In this document: positions 42,559-51,493 of the stretch, in pieces
Layout of the letters: every line of letters begins with the position of its first letter
Numbering within the stretch: the first letter of the stretch is position 1
Source of the DNA: Variovorax sp. OK212
Lineage (GTDB): Bacteria; Pseudomonadota; Gammaproteobacteria; Burkholderiales; Burkholderiaceae_C
DNA length: 64,000 bases
Reading direction: 5' to 3'
Assembly: GCF_900112425.1 (NCBI RefSeq)
Contig: NZ_FOLP01000004.1
Coordinates: forward strand, 434,001-498,000
The notes under the pieces: generated by a model
What the model saw: only the letters and a program-made list of their open reading frames with translations
Told to the model about the DNA's origin: nothing
Database searches by the model: none
Made by a program: the position numbers and the translations under genes

Positions 42559-44358
42559 TCAGCCGCGCTGCTGCGCCCTCAGCAGCACGCCGCGCAGCTC
42601 TTCCGGCTGCACCGGCTTGCGCAGCGCATGCCAGCCGCGCTCGACGGCGAGCCGGTGCGTGGCTTCGTTGATGTCGGCCGAGATCAGTGCGATCGCCAGC
42701 GAGGGCTTCTGCCGCTGCAGCCGCTCGGCCAGCGCGATGCCGTCGAGCGCGCCCGGCAGGCGGATGTCGCACAGCGCCGCGTCGAGCGCGCGCAGGTCGG
42801 CCAGCGCCAGCGCCTCGGCCGCGCTGGCGTACACGCGCGGCTCCACCGACCACTGGCGCAGCAGCGCGGCCAGGCTGTCGGCCACCACCGCGTTGTCTTC
42901 CACCACCAGCACGGCCATGCCGGGGCGCAGCGCGCCGGTTCCGGCATCGCCCTTGGCCGGTGCCGCGGCGGGCACGGCCAGCGCCGCATCGGGCGCCGCC
43001 GCCGGCAATTCGAAACTGAACACCGACCCGCGCCCCGGCGCCGAACGCAGCGACACCGCAATGCCGAGCTGCGTGGCCAGCCGCCGCACGATCGCCAGCC
43101 CCAGGCCGTGGCCGCGCTGCAGGTTGCGCTCCACGTTGCCGATCTGCTCGAAGTCGTTGAACACGCGCGCCTGCGCATCCGCCGCAATGCCGATGCCGTT
43201 GTCGCGCACCTCGACGCGCCAGGCCGGCCCGTTGGCGCGCCGGCGCGCGCGCACCGCCAGCAGCACCCGGCCGCGCGGCGTGAACTTGACGGCGTTGTCC
43301 ACCAGGTTGGCCAGCACGCGGCGCAGCGACACGGTGTCGGTCCAGGCCACGGCACCCGGCGGGCAGCGCACGCCCACGCGGGCGTCGCCCGCCTGCCGCG
43401 CCAGCTCCTGCAGCAGCGGCGCCAGCGCCACCGCCGCGGGGCGCAGCGGATCGACGGCGGCCTCGATGCGGCCGATTTCGAGCAACTGGTTGGTCAGCCC
43501 TTCGAGCGCCTGCTGCGCGCGCGCCAGCGAGCCGACCGTGTGCTGCACCGCGGCCATGTCGGCGCCGCTGTTCAGCTGCTGGCGCAGCACCTCGGCCTGC
43601 AGGCCGATGGCCATCACCGGCTGGCGCAGGTCGTGGTTGGCGGCCGAGAAGAAGCGCAGCCGCTCGGCCTGCGCATGCTCGGAGGCGCGCAGGCCGGCCA
43701 GCGCCTGTTCGCGCAGCGTGCGCTCGTTGAGCCGCAGGCCGATGTTTTCCTCGAGCTGGCGCGAGCGCTCGGCCACCAGCTTCCACATCATGGCCGTGAG
43801 GCCGATGCCGATGACCGCCACGGCCATCATCACCGGCGCGCCCAGCCAGAGCCCGGTGACGATCACCGGCGCCAGCAGCAGCGTGATCGCCAGCTGCGTG
43901 GCCGGCGTGTAGAACGATACCGAGAAGGCCGACGACAGCGTCATGCCCATCAGGATCAGGCCCAGCAGCAACTGCAGGTCGGCGCGCTCGGGGTTGAACA
44001 GCAGCACGCCGGCCAGCCCGTGCGCCAGCTCCCAGACGGCGGTGCGCAGCGTGTGGGTGCGCTGCGCTGCGCGCAGCGTTCCGGGCGTGAAGGGCTCGGG
44101 CAGCCGTTGCGGGAAGAAGCCGCGCATGAGCGTCACCCCGGTCACCAGCGCGATCCAGAGCAGCGCGCGCACCGGCGAGTACTGCCAGGCAAAGAGCGCC
44201 GCCACGCCGCAATTCAGCAGGTACTGCACCAGCAGCACGGGGCCGATGGGGCGGATCGACAGCCGCAGCACCTCGCACTGGATCGCGAAGCCGTCGCTGC
44301 CGGCGGCCGCCTGCGGTACCGATGGCAAAGACGAAGGGGCGGGTGGGGTGGGATTCAT
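42559..44358 (-). CDS. hybrid sensor histidine kinase with C-terminal receiver
   Basis: A 599-aa inner-membrane kinase. The N-terminal half (residues about 38-195) has six or so hydrophobic segments and no PAS or periplasmic domain. A coiled region leads to the H-box FFSAANHDLRQPVMA with His242. The ATPase domain has the N-box NLVDNAVKF (351-359), the DNGIG G1 box and the GHGLGLAI G2 box. The C-terminal receiver domain (about 482-599) has VLVVEDN and phospho-acceptor Asp531 (CDIRLPG). No separate response regulator gene is next to it, so it must signal to an unlinked partner. It diverges from the RNA methyltransferase gene. Confidence 0.93.
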   Translation of the reverse strand: MNPTPPAPSSLPSVPQAAAGSDGFAIQCEVLRLSIRPIGPVLLVQYLLNCGVAALFAWQYSPVRALLWIALVTGVTLMRGFFPQRLPEPFTPGTLRAAQRTHTLRTAVWELAHGLAGVLLFNPERADLQLLLGLILMGMTLSSAFSVSFYTPATQLAITLLLAPVIVTGLWLGAPVMMAVAVIGIGLTAMMWKLVAERSRQLEENIGLRLNERTLREQALAGLRASEHAQAERLRFFSAANHDLRQPVMAIGLQAEVLRQQLNSGADMAAVQHTVGSLARAQQALEGLTNQLLEIGRIEAAVDPLRPAAVALAPLLQELARQAGDARVGVRCPPGAVAWTDTVSLRRVLANLVDNAVKFTPRGRVLLAVRARRRANGPAWRVEVRDNGIGIAADAQARVFNDFEQIGNVERNLQRGHGLGLAIVRRLATQLGIAVSLRSAPGRGSVFSFELPAAAPDAALAVPAAAPAKGDAGTGALRPGMAVLVVEDNAVVADSLAALLRQWSVEPRVYASAAEALALADLRALDAALCDIRLPGALDGIALAERLQRQKPSLAIALISADINEATHRLAVERGWHALRKPVQPEELRGVLLRAQQRG

Positions 44359-44440
44359 CGGCGAATCGACTATATAGAGAAGGTGCGTGACGCGGCGACA
44401 ATGGAGTCCCCTAGTCGGGCTTCCCGATGGCCAACTTTCC

Positions 44441-45697
44441 GTGAACGATCTCTCCTTTTTCCTGCCTTGCGCCGCCGGCGTCGAGGAATTCCTAGCCCAG
44501 GAGGTGCACGCCCTGACCGGCCGCGCCGGCCAGGACCTGCTCACCCTGCGCGGCGGCGTGCGCGTGCGCGCCGACTGGCGCGACGCCCTGAAGCTCAACC
44601 TGCACAGCCGCCTCGCGCAGCGCGTGCTGGTCGAGCTGGCCCATGCGCCCTACCGCAACGAGAACGACCTCTATGCCATTGCCAGCGGCGTGGCCTGGGA
44701 GATCTGGTTCACCCCGAAGCAGACCTTCAAGATCGAGACCACCGCCCAGCACAGCCCGCTGCAGAGCCTGAACTTCGCCACCCTGCGCATCAAGGACGCC
44801 GTGGCCGACCGCTTCCGGGCCAAGGCCAACGGCGTGCGCCCGAGCATCGAGACGCAGTGGCCCGACTGCCGCGTGTTCGCCCACCTGACCACCGACAGCT
44901 GCACGCTGTACATCGACACCTCGGGCGAGCCGCTGTTCAAGCGCGGCTGGCGCCAGGACAAGGGCGATGCGCCGCTGAAGGAAACCCTGGCCGCCGCCAT
45001 GCTGGCCGCCAGCGGCTGGTGGAACCCCGAAACGGGCACCGTGTCGGAGCAGCCGCTGTACGACCCATGCTGCGGCAGCGGCACCATCGCCATCGAGGCC
45101 GCGCAGATCGCGCGCGGCATGGCGGCCGGCGCGCTGCGGCGCTTCGGCTTCGAGAAGCTGCTGCCGTTCCAGGCGCATGTGTGGGCCGCCATCAAGCAGG
45201 AGGCCGAGGCGGCCGCCAGCGACCGCAGCGTGGCCATCTTCGGCTCCGACGTGTCGCACCGCATGGTCGACTTCGCCGAACGCAATGCAGAGCGTGCCGG
45301 CGTGGCGCAGGCCATCGAGTTCCGCGGCGGCGACGCGCTGCAGCGCATGCCGCCGGTCGAGAGCGGCGTGATCATGCTCAACCCGCCGTACGGCGAGCGC
45401 ATCGAGGTGGGCGGCGTGGCGGGCACGGGCCGTTTCGGTGCGCGCGAATCGGCGCAGGTCGAACGAGGCGCGGAAGGTGACGGAGGTGAAGGAGGCGACG
45501 GCGGCGAATTCTTCCCGCAGCTGGCCACCCACTGGAAGAAGAACTATGCCGGCTGGACCGCCTGGGTGCTCACGCCCGACCTCAAGCTGCCCAAGCAGAT
45601 GCGCCTGAAGGAGTCGCGCCGCGTGCCGATGTGGAACGGCCCGATCGAATGCCGGCTGTTCCGCTTCGACATGGTGGCCGGCTCAGCGCGGAAGTAG
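44441..45697 (+). CDS. THUMP-domain class I RNA methyltransferase (RlmL N-terminal-like)
   Basis: A 418-aa SAM-dependent enzyme. The N-terminal THUMP region (LSFFLPCAAGVEEFLAQEV to FAHLTTDSCTLYIDTSGE) binds RNA. The catalytic part has YDPCCGSGTIAIEAAQIARG (SAM site) and the N6/N2-amino motif NPPYGERI. It corresponds to the first half of E. coli RlmL, which makes m2G2445 in 23S rRNA. I use the GTG at 44441, though a GTG at 44387 is in frame. An unusual Gly/Glu insertion (EGDGGEGGDGGEF) lies after NPPYGERI. The 3' end overlaps the convergent gene by 15 bases. Confidence 0.88.
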   Translation: MNDLSFFLPCAAGVEEFLAQEVHALTGRAGQDLLTLRGGVRVRADWRDALKLNLHSRLAQRVLVELAHAPYRNENDLYAIASGVAWEIWFTPKQTFKIETTAQHSPLQSLNFATLRIKDAVADRFRAKANGVRPSIETQWPDCRVFAHLTTDSCTLYIDTSGEPLFKRGWRQDKGDAPLKETLAAAMLAASGWWNPETGTVSEQPLYDPCCGSGTIAIEAAQIARGMAAGALRRFGFEKLLPFQAHVWAAIKQEAEAAASDRSVAIFGSDVSHRMVDFAERNAERAGVAQAIEFRGGDALQRMPPVESGVIMLNPPYGERIEVGGVAGTGRFGARESAQVERGAEGDGGEGGDGGEFFPQLATHWKKNYAGWTAWVLTPDLKLPKQMRLKESRRVPMWNGPIECRLFRFDMVAGSARK

Positions 45698-46177
45698 CTC
45701 GCCTTCGGGCGGAGGCGGGTCCCGGGGCTCGGCGGACTCCCTGGACTCCCTGGCTTCCTTCGGCCGCACGCTGCACGCCGCATTGATGGTCCGCGTGGCC
45801 AGTTCGCGCGGCGCGCCGCCCAGCGTCATCGGGCGCACATCGTCTTCGGCGAAGTGCCGCACGGCCATCGGCTCGCCCACGAAGTTGGGCTGCGCGAAGT
45901 AGGTAGCACTCACATAGCGTGCATTGCGCGCCGCGCAATCGGCATCGACCTTGGCATCGAACGAACGGAACATGATGCCGTCGCGCGTGGTGCGCGGCTG
46001 CGCCAAGCTCAGGCGCAACTTCACGATGCGGTGCGTTCCCTCGGCTTCGACGCTGGTCGGATCGACCTGCACATAGTCGTTGCCGGCGTCGCCGGCCGAG
46101 CCCGCGAGGGTCAGCCACTCGGCCCGCGCACCCGCGCAGACGAGCAGGGCCAGGCAGAGCAGCGGAAATCGTTTCAT
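45683..46177 (-). CDS. surface-adhesin E-like exported protein
   Basis: A 164-aa protein with signal peptide MKRFPLLCLALLVCAGARA. The mature part has WLTLAGSAGDAGNDYVQVDP, IVKLRLSLAQPRTTRDGIMF and FDAKVDADCAARNARYVSA, with two Cys (DADCA and INAACSV) placed for a disulfide. This is the order seen in the small surface-adhesin E-like domain family, of which only some members are adhesins. The C-terminus is Pro/Glu-rich. It is convergent with the methyltransferase gene and divergent from the PIN gene. Confidence 0.75.
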   Translation of the reverse strand: MKRFPLLCLALLVCAGARAEWLTLAGSAGDAGNDYVQVDPTSVEAEGTHRIVKLRLSLAQPRTTRDGIMFRSFDAKVDADCAARNARYVSATYFAQPNFVGEPMAVRHFAEDDVRPMTLGGAPRELATRTINAACSVRPKEARESRESAEPRDPPPPEGELLPR

Positions 46178-46296
46178 GAAGGAAGAAGGCAAAGGACGTG
46201 AAGGCGCAGCGGAGGCGGCATTGTCCCGCGCCCAACCGACGCGAGGCTGACGTGAGCCCGCATGGTGCAACATCGGCGAAATACCCCACACATCCC

Positions 46297-46740
46297 ATGA
46301 CGTTGACAGAACCCTCGCAGCAAGCCGGCCCCGTCGTCATCGACACCAACATCGCGCTCGACCTGTTCGTGTTCGACAACCCCGACTGCGCGCCCCTGGC
46401 CAGTGCGCTCGCCGCCGGCGAACTGCGCTGGCTCGCCACCGCGCCGATGCGCAACGAGCTCGCGCGCGTGCTCGGCTACCCGCTCATCGTGAAGCGGCTC
46501 GCGCAGCGGCAGATGGAAGCGGCCAGCGTGCTCGCGGCCTTCGATGCGCGCGTGCACCTGCTGGCCGACACGCCGCCGCGTGCACCGTGCGTGTGCAAGG
46601 ACCCCGACGACCAGGTCTTCATCGATCTCGCGGTGGCGCAGCGCGCGCGCCTCATCAGCAAGGACCAGGCGGTGCTCACCATGCGCAAACGTTTGGCCGC
46701 GCAAGGCGTCGTGGTGCAGGCGGTGCTCGCCGCGATGTGA
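46297..46740 (+). CDS. PIN-domain protein (putative toxin-antitoxin toxin component)
   Basis: A 147-aa PIN-fold ribonuclease-like protein. VVIDTNIALDLFVFDNPDC has the first catalytic Asp. APMRNELARVLGY has the conserved Glu in helix 3. DPDDQVFIDLAVAQRARLISKD carries the further acidic residues (DPDDQ, SKDQAVL). It is the type annotated as putative toxin-antitoxin system toxin component, PIN family. No small antitoxin gene is visible on either side, so a toxin role is unproven. It starts at 46297 with MTLTEPSQQ. Confidence 0.88.
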   Translation: MTLTEPSQQAGPVVIDTNIALDLFVFDNPDCAPLASALAAGELRWLATAPMRNELARVLGYPLIVKRLAQRQMEAASVLAAFDARVHLLADTPPRAPCVCKDPDDQVFIDLAVAQRARLISKDQAVLTMRKRLAAQGVVVQAVLAAM

Positions 46741-47129
46741 ACCTTCGTCGCCGCGCGAAAAAGGCTTACTTCGCGACGGCATCGCTTCGACTTCTAGACA
46801 ACCGGGCCTCTCGGGTCTACTGATCGGCAAATCACGGAGGGAGTTGCCGTTGTCTCAGCTGTATAGACAAACCCGGCGGGTGTGCATCGCACCTGCCCGG
46901 GGTGCTTGCCATGCGCGCATATCGTCTGCCGTCGACCGCATAGGGTCTGGCATTTGCAAGGGCTCCCCACTATCTTCCGGCGCGCCGAAGCGGTTCGCAC
47001 GGCCCCCACGCGGGCGTGCCTGAAGCGAACCATGCCGACTTCGAAGACCGCGATCGTTCACCGCCGCCGCGCACTCCGTGCGCGGTGCGGCCGGTTGCGG
47101 GAAATGCTTTCAGTCCTTCAAGCAAAGCC
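46741..47129. other. 389-bp gap without a convincing gene
   Basis: The gap lies between the PIN gene and the AraC-type regulator, both reading right. Short frames through it have atypical composition and no ribosome-binding site. It is a little less GC-rich than its surroundings (CTGTATAGAC near 46860 and CATATCGTC near 46918). I see no terminator, no tRNA and no clear dyad beyond weak GTCGC/GCGAC pairing near 46747-46779. It probably holds the regulator's promoter. Confidence 0.4.
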
Positions 47130-48068
47130 ATGCCGAGTCCTCATCTGCGATCGCCGCGTCATCTGTTGCCCGAACTCGAGGTAGAGCTCGCACGCTCCAC
47201 CGACCTGGGCTACGAGCCTGCCGAAGAAGTCGGCCTCGTGCGTTGCCTCGAGCACGGGTTTCCCACGCCGCTGGCGCGCTGGCATTGCCACGAGGAGTAC
47301 GAGCTGCATCTCATCGTGGCCACGTCGGGGCAGGCCTTCGTCGGCGACTGGATCGGCTCCTTCGATCCGGGCCACCTCGTGCTGTGCGGGCCGAAGCTGC
47401 CGCACAACTGGATCTCGCTCGATGCACCAGCGGAGGGCGTCGCGCAGCGCGACCTGGTGATCCAGTTCCTGCACGACCCCATCTTCGAGGCCGCGCAGCG
47501 CATTCCCGAATTGCTCGAAGCGGTGCGCATGCTCGAGCGCGCGCGCTTCGGCATCGAGTTCTTCGGCATGGCCGAACGCGCCGAGCAGCACTTTCGCCGC
47601 GTGAAGGCCGCGCGCGGACTCAAGCGCTTCAGCCTGTTCTGCGACTTCCTCGCGGACATGGCGCAATGCGACGACTACCGGCTGCTGTCGGGCATGCAGA
47701 CCGACGGCGACCCGCACCTGGAGAGCATCAACGACGTGGTCACTCGCATCGCCAACGAGCCTTCGAAGGACGTGTGCGCGGCCGACATCGCCGCCGAGCT
47801 CGGCATGCATGCGGGGCGCTTCAGCAGGCTCTTTCGTCGCGCCACTGGCCACAGCTTCCTGAGCTACGTGAACCAGGTGCGCGTGAACAAGGCCTGCCTC
47901 ATGCTGATGCACAGCGACCGCTACGTGACCTCGATCTGCTACGAGGTCGGCTTCAACAACGTCTCCAACTTCAATCGAAAGTTCCTGGAGATCAAGGGCC
48001 TCACGCCGACCGAATTTCGCAGGCAGAGCCAGCTGCGATTGGAAGGCGCGATGAGTTCGGAGAACTAA
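47130..48068 (+). CDS. AraC family transcriptional regulator
   Basis: A 312-aa regulator. The N-terminal cupin-like sensing region has PLARWHCHEEYELHLIVATS (metal- or ligand-binding His/Glu), GHLVLCGPKLPHNWIS and LVIQFLHDPIF. The C-terminal AraC/XylS double helix-turn-helix (about residues 205-305) has AADIAAELGMHAGRFSRLFR and the signature SICYEVGFNNVSNFNRKFLE...GLTPTEFRR. I chose MPSPHLRSPRHL as start; a longer frame begins in non-coding-like sequence. It lies immediately before the Tad pilus locus, 136 bases from its first gene, and may control it. Confidence 0.9.
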   Translation: MPSPHLRSPRHLLPELEVELARSTDLGYEPAEEVGLVRCLEHGFPTPLARWHCHEEYELHLIVATSGQAFVGDWIGSFDPGHLVLCGPKLPHNWISLDAPAEGVAQRDLVIQFLHDPIFEAAQRIPELLEAVRMLERARFGIEFFGMAERAEQHFRRVKAARGLKRFSLFCDFLADMAQCDDYRLLSGMQTDGDPHLESINDVVTRIANEPSKDVCAADIAAELGMHAGRFSRLFRRATGHSFLSYVNQVRVNKACLMLMHSDRYVTSICYEVGFNNVSNFNRKFLEIKGLTPTEFRRQSQLRLEGAMSSEN

Positions 48069-48204
48069 AGACCACGGCTTATTGCGACACCATTATCAAA
48101 ACGTCAATTTGTATTGGCAATCGCAAAAAGTGTATCGAACGCAATGCACGAGCGTCCCTACGATCCGGCTGCTTCTTCAGTCACATCATTCAGGAACCTC
48201 TTTC

Positions 48205-48510
48205 ATGCAAATCAATCGCCTGACCCCTCTGAGCCGTCTCGTTGCCTCGAAGATCAAGATTCGCGGACAGGGCATGACGGAGTACCTGGTGATCCTCGGG
48301 CTCATCGCCATCGCCGCCATCGCCGTGTTCAGCTTCTTCGGCCAGACCATGCGCAACCAGGTCGCCGGCATGGCGCAGGAAGTGGGCGGCAAGACCGGCT
48401 CGGCCGAAGTCACCAAGGCACAGACCGCGGCCGGCAAGGCGTCCACCAACGCCGACGTGAACATGAACATGAGCACCTACACCAAGGGCGGCGCGGACGG
48501 CGCGAAGTAA
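48205..48510 (+). CDS. Flp/type IVb prepilin-like protein
   Basis: A 101-aa protein with a basic leader ending KIRGQG, then MTEYLVILGLIAIAAIAVFSFFG. The Gly followed one residue later by Thr-Glu-Tyr and a 20-residue helix is the type III (Flp/TadE-like) prepilin-processing pattern; cleavage is expected after Gly22. The polar C-terminus (VGGKTGSAEVTKAQ...YTKGGADGAK) is longer than in classic 50-60 residue Flp pilins. It is the first gene of the Tad-like locus and the best candidate major pilin. Confidence 0.75.
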   Translation: MQINRLTPLSRLVASKIKIRGQGMTEYLVILGLIAIAAIAVFSFFGQTMRNQVAGMAQEVGGKTGSAEVTKAQTAAGKASTNADVNMNMSTYTKGGADGAK

Positions 48511-48546
48511 GCCTCGCACACATCACGTCCTGAAACAGATCGCGTG

Positions 48547-50460
48547 ATGCTCCCGACGGCCGCTTCGCTCTCCCGCTCCCTCTGCCTGGCCACTGCCGGT
48601 GCGCGCCGGCGCCAGTCGGGCCAGGCGATCGTGTACCTGGTGGCGATGCTGCCGATCATCTTTCTCAGCGTGCTGGTGGTCTACAACACCGCCACCTCCA
48701 CGCGCGAGAAGATGAAGCTGCAGAACACGGCCGACGCGACCACCTACAGCGCCAGCGTGCTCACCGCGCGCAGCCTCAACTACCTGGCCTATACCAACCG
48801 CGCGATGGCCGCCAACGAGGCGAGCATCGCGACGCTGGCGAGCGTGCAGACCTCGATGGCCATGCTCATCACGAGCGCGGCCAACATCCAGGAGGGGCTG
48901 GTCGTCGCCGAGGCGCTGAAGGGCGTGCGCAACCTGGAGCGCAGCCGCATCCCGATCGTGGGCCCCATCTTCTTCCTGCAGTACCTGGGCAACCTCGCCA
49001 AGGCACAGCGCCTGCAGCGCACGGCGGACCGCATTGCCGGCTTCGTCGAGCCCTCGGCCAAGCCGCTGCAGATCGGGGCCGACATCCTTCGCGCGTTCAA
49101 CCAGGGCATCTCGGCCAGCCAGGTCGCGATGCTCGTGGGCACGACGGCGCAGTTGCCGCAGCTGGTGAAGGACGTCGTCAACTCGAACGACCCCGACGCG
49201 TCGGTGCCGCCGGCGGAGACCGCGATCTTCGTCATCAAGTTCGTGGCCGACGTGGGCACCTATCTCAAGAGCTACCACCAGTCGGGCAGCCTCGCGTTCG
49301 ACGACGACGAGTTCAACGAGGTGCTGCGCTTCGCGCATGCCGCGCAGGCCACGCGCGACGACTGGACCAAGAACCGCCGCTTCCTGCCCAACGTGCTCGG
49401 CTGGGTCGCCTCGGGCATGTCCGGCGCCATGCAGGGCATGATTTCCAGCAGCCCGGTCACGCCGCCGGGCTTCGGCGATGTCACCGGCGACATGATGGGC
49501 GGGCTGCTCGAGTGGAAGGGCGGCACCGAACTGGTCGCGACCGAAGGCATCGTGGGCGACGAGACCGGGCGCATCCGCTGGCAGTCGGCCGATTCGATCG
49601 AGATCAAGCTGCCCATCGGCGTGCTCTACACCGACCTCATCGGCGGCTGGGACGACATCCTGCGCGGGCGCTTCGGCCTGGGCGCCGGCGCGGCCGCCGC
49701 GGGCGGCCCCAACTACATGAAAAGCTGGGAAGGCCAGCGCCTCACGCTGCGCAGCTACGCCCGCGAGGGCCGCACCTACGGCGGCCTGAACGGCGAGATC
49801 GGCGACACCGCGTACATGGAGCGCGAGTCCTTCGAGCGGGCCGGCCGCGACAGCAACGGCGAGATATTGCTGGCCCCGATGGCCGTGCTGGTGTTCAACG
49901 CCAAGCTGCACTACAGCCCGCGCACCGACATCGGCACCGTCACCAAGAGCTGGGCCATGCCCCGCTTCACCGAGATCAAGGACCACCCGCCGATGGTGGC
50001 CAACGAGTCGGACAACTGGCTCGCGCAGAACGGCTTCAAGGGCGCCAACCCGCTCAAGTGGGGCAAGAACACCGACAAGGGCCCGGCCTTCACGCTCGTG
50101 GTGCAAAAGGGCGGCGACAAGGTGCGCACGGGCGAGGTCGCCGGCTTCGGCAACTCGGCGGCCGACGGCAAGGCCGGCCTGCGCGACAACTTCCAGGGCC
50201 GGGAGATCAAGGCGGTGTCGACCTCGCAGGTCTACTTCCGCCGGCCGCAGGACCGCTGGGCGCGCCGCGACAACGCGGTCGCCGATCCTTCGAAAGTGGG
50301 CAAATACAACGTGGGCTTCGCGGGCGGCTACATCGAGCACCGCAGCCTCTTCAGCCCCTACTGGCACGTGCACAACGTGGAGCCCTCGCTGTGGGCGCGT
50401 GCCATCGCCATGGGCGGCGCGGCCGTCGGCGGCTCGCCCGACGAAGACAACGGCAACTGA
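48547..50460 (+). CDS. TadG-like pilus assembly protein
   Basis: A 637-aa protein. After a basic N-terminus comes GQAIVYLVAMLPIIFLSVLVVY (residues about 24-45), the single TadE/G-type helix. Then comes the helical stretch STREKMKLQNTADATTYSAS, characteristic of TadG-type minor-pilin-like proteins (loss of secretion leader, LQNTADATxxS). The large C-terminal domain (about residues 250-637) is exported and has no domain I recognise. No VWA domain motif (DxSxS) is evident, unlike many TadG proteins. The ATG at 48547 is used; a GTG precedes it directly. Confidence 0.8.
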   Translation: MLPTAASLSRSLCLATAGARRRQSGQAIVYLVAMLPIIFLSVLVVYNTATSTREKMKLQNTADATTYSASVLTARSLNYLAYTNRAMAANEASIATLASVQTSMAMLITSAANIQEGLVVAEALKGVRNLERSRIPIVGPIFFLQYLGNLAKAQRLQRTADRIAGFVEPSAKPLQIGADILRAFNQGISASQVAMLVGTTAQLPQLVKDVVNSNDPDASVPPAETAIFVIKFVADVGTYLKSYHQSGSLAFDDDEFNEVLRFAHAAQATRDDWTKNRRFLPNVLGWVASGMSGAMQGMISSSPVTPPGFGDVTGDMMGGLLEWKGGTELVATEGIVGDETGRIRWQSADSIEIKLPIGVLYTDLIGGWDDILRGRFGLGAGAAAAGGPNYMKSWEGQRLTLRSYAREGRTYGGLNGEIGDTAYMERESFERAGRDSNGEILLAPMAVLVFNAKLHYSPRTDIGTVTKSWAMPRFTEIKDHPPMVANESDNWLAQNGFKGANPLKWGKNTDKGPAFTLVVQKGGDKVRTGEVAGFGNSAADGKAGLRDNFQGREIKAVSTSQVYFRRPQDRWARRDNAVADPSKVGKYNVGFAGGYIEHRSLFSPYWHVHNVEPSLWARAIAMGGAAVGGSPDEDNGN

Positions 50461-50476
50461 TGAAGGACGCCCGCGC

Positions 50477-51493
50477 ATGACCCGCCCACCTCGATGCTCG
50501 CCTCGGCGCCCGTCCGGACGCCTGCCTCGCGTGCGCCGTCTTTCGCGCACTGCCGCTGCCGCCGGCCATGCGATGGTCGAGACCCTGCTCATCGTGAGCT
50601 TCGCCGCCATCACGCTGGCCGCCATTCCGGCCATTGCCGAGTACGGCACCAAGCGCATGCAGACCGTGGCCGCGGCCAAGCTGGTGGCCTGGCAGCGCAC
50701 CGTGTGGATGCCGGAAGAGCAGGGCATCGCCGCCACCGAAGCCAAGGGTGCGTCGGGTGCCATCAAGAAGACCGATGCGGAAATCACGCGCGACCTGCGC
50801 CGCCACATCTTTCGCGATCGCACCGAGCCCGGCATCTCCATCCACGCCGCCGACATCGCGGAGTTCGAGCCGACGCTGCCGGCGATCGATCCGCGCACCA
50901 CGGCGGTCACCGCGTCGAGCACGGCCGCGCCCATGCCGTCGCTGCTCAATGCCAGCGACGTGGTGTTCGACGGCATCCGCGTGGCGCAAGCCGCGCTGGG
51001 GGGCAACGCGATCACCGGGCCGCTGGGCAAGTTCCAGATGGTGAGCAGCGGCTACCTGCGCCACGAGGTGAAGGTGAGCCAGACCAACACGAAGTTCACG
51101 CTGGTGCCCGCGCTGGACATGAGCGAGCAGGTCACCATGCTCACCGAAGCCTGGAACGCCGGCGGCACGAACCGCGAGGAATCCAAGATCCAGGGCCTGG
51201 TGCCGCTGAAGCTGCTCGACGGCGCCTTCTACCAGCAGCTGCGCGGCGGCATGCACCAGACGGCCTACCAGATCAAGCAGATCTTTCCGGCCTTCGACAT
51301 GAACAACCTCACCATGGGTTTCACGCCGGGCGACGCCCTGGAGAAGACCCCGCTGGACCGCTTCGAGCGCATTCCGCCCGGAGCGACCGGCGAGACCGGC
51401 GGCGACGGCGAGGCGAACGGCGGCAGCGTCAAGGACCACTTCCGCTACTACCGCGCCTTTCCGCCGACCCCCGTGGTCAACACGCTGCCCTGA
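50477..51493 (+). CDS. TadE-like exported protein
   Basis: A 338-aa protein with an Arg-rich leader, then AAAAGHAMVETLLIVSFAAITLAAI (helix at residues about 32-52). GHAMVE is the TadE-type processing site (Glu at +5). The remainder (KRMQTVAAAKLVAWQRTVWM, then a long soluble domain) is not a family I know. It starts 16 bases after the TadG-like gene, and its TGA overlaps the next ATG (TGATG), so the genes are coupled. Probably a minor pilin or pseudopilin-like component. Confidence 0.75.
   Translation: MTRPPRCSPRRPSGRLPRVRRLSRTAAAAGHAMVETLLIVSFAAITLAAIPAIAEYGTKRMQTVAAAKLVAWQRTVWMPEEQGIAATEAKGASGAIKKTDAEITRDLRRHIFRDRTEPGISIHAADIAEFEPTLPAIDPRTTAVTASSTAAPMPSLLNASDVVFDGIRVAQAALGGNAITGPLGKFQMVSSGYLRHEVKVSQTNTKFTLVPALDMSEQVTMLTEAWNAGGTNREESKIQGLVPLKLLDGAFYQQLRGGMHQTAYQIKQIFPAFDMNNLTMGFTPGDALEKTPLDRFERIPPGATGETGGDGEANGGSVKDHFRYYRAFPPTPVVNTLP

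Noticed and set aside
41159..44401. Leftward frame of 1080 codons that would fuse the kinase region to YceI
   Set aside because: Only its last 211 codons are meaningful (YceI). The rest is out of frame with the histidine kinase and cytochrome genes.
46297..46740. Complete toxin-antitoxin system
   Set aside because: Only the PIN protein is present. The upstream 119 bases and the downstream gap hold no plausible antitoxin gene.
48069..48204. Sigma-54 promoter before the pilus locus
   Set aside because: A TTGGCA-like -24 element is seen near 48114, but no GC pair is at the required ten-base spacing, so the match fails.
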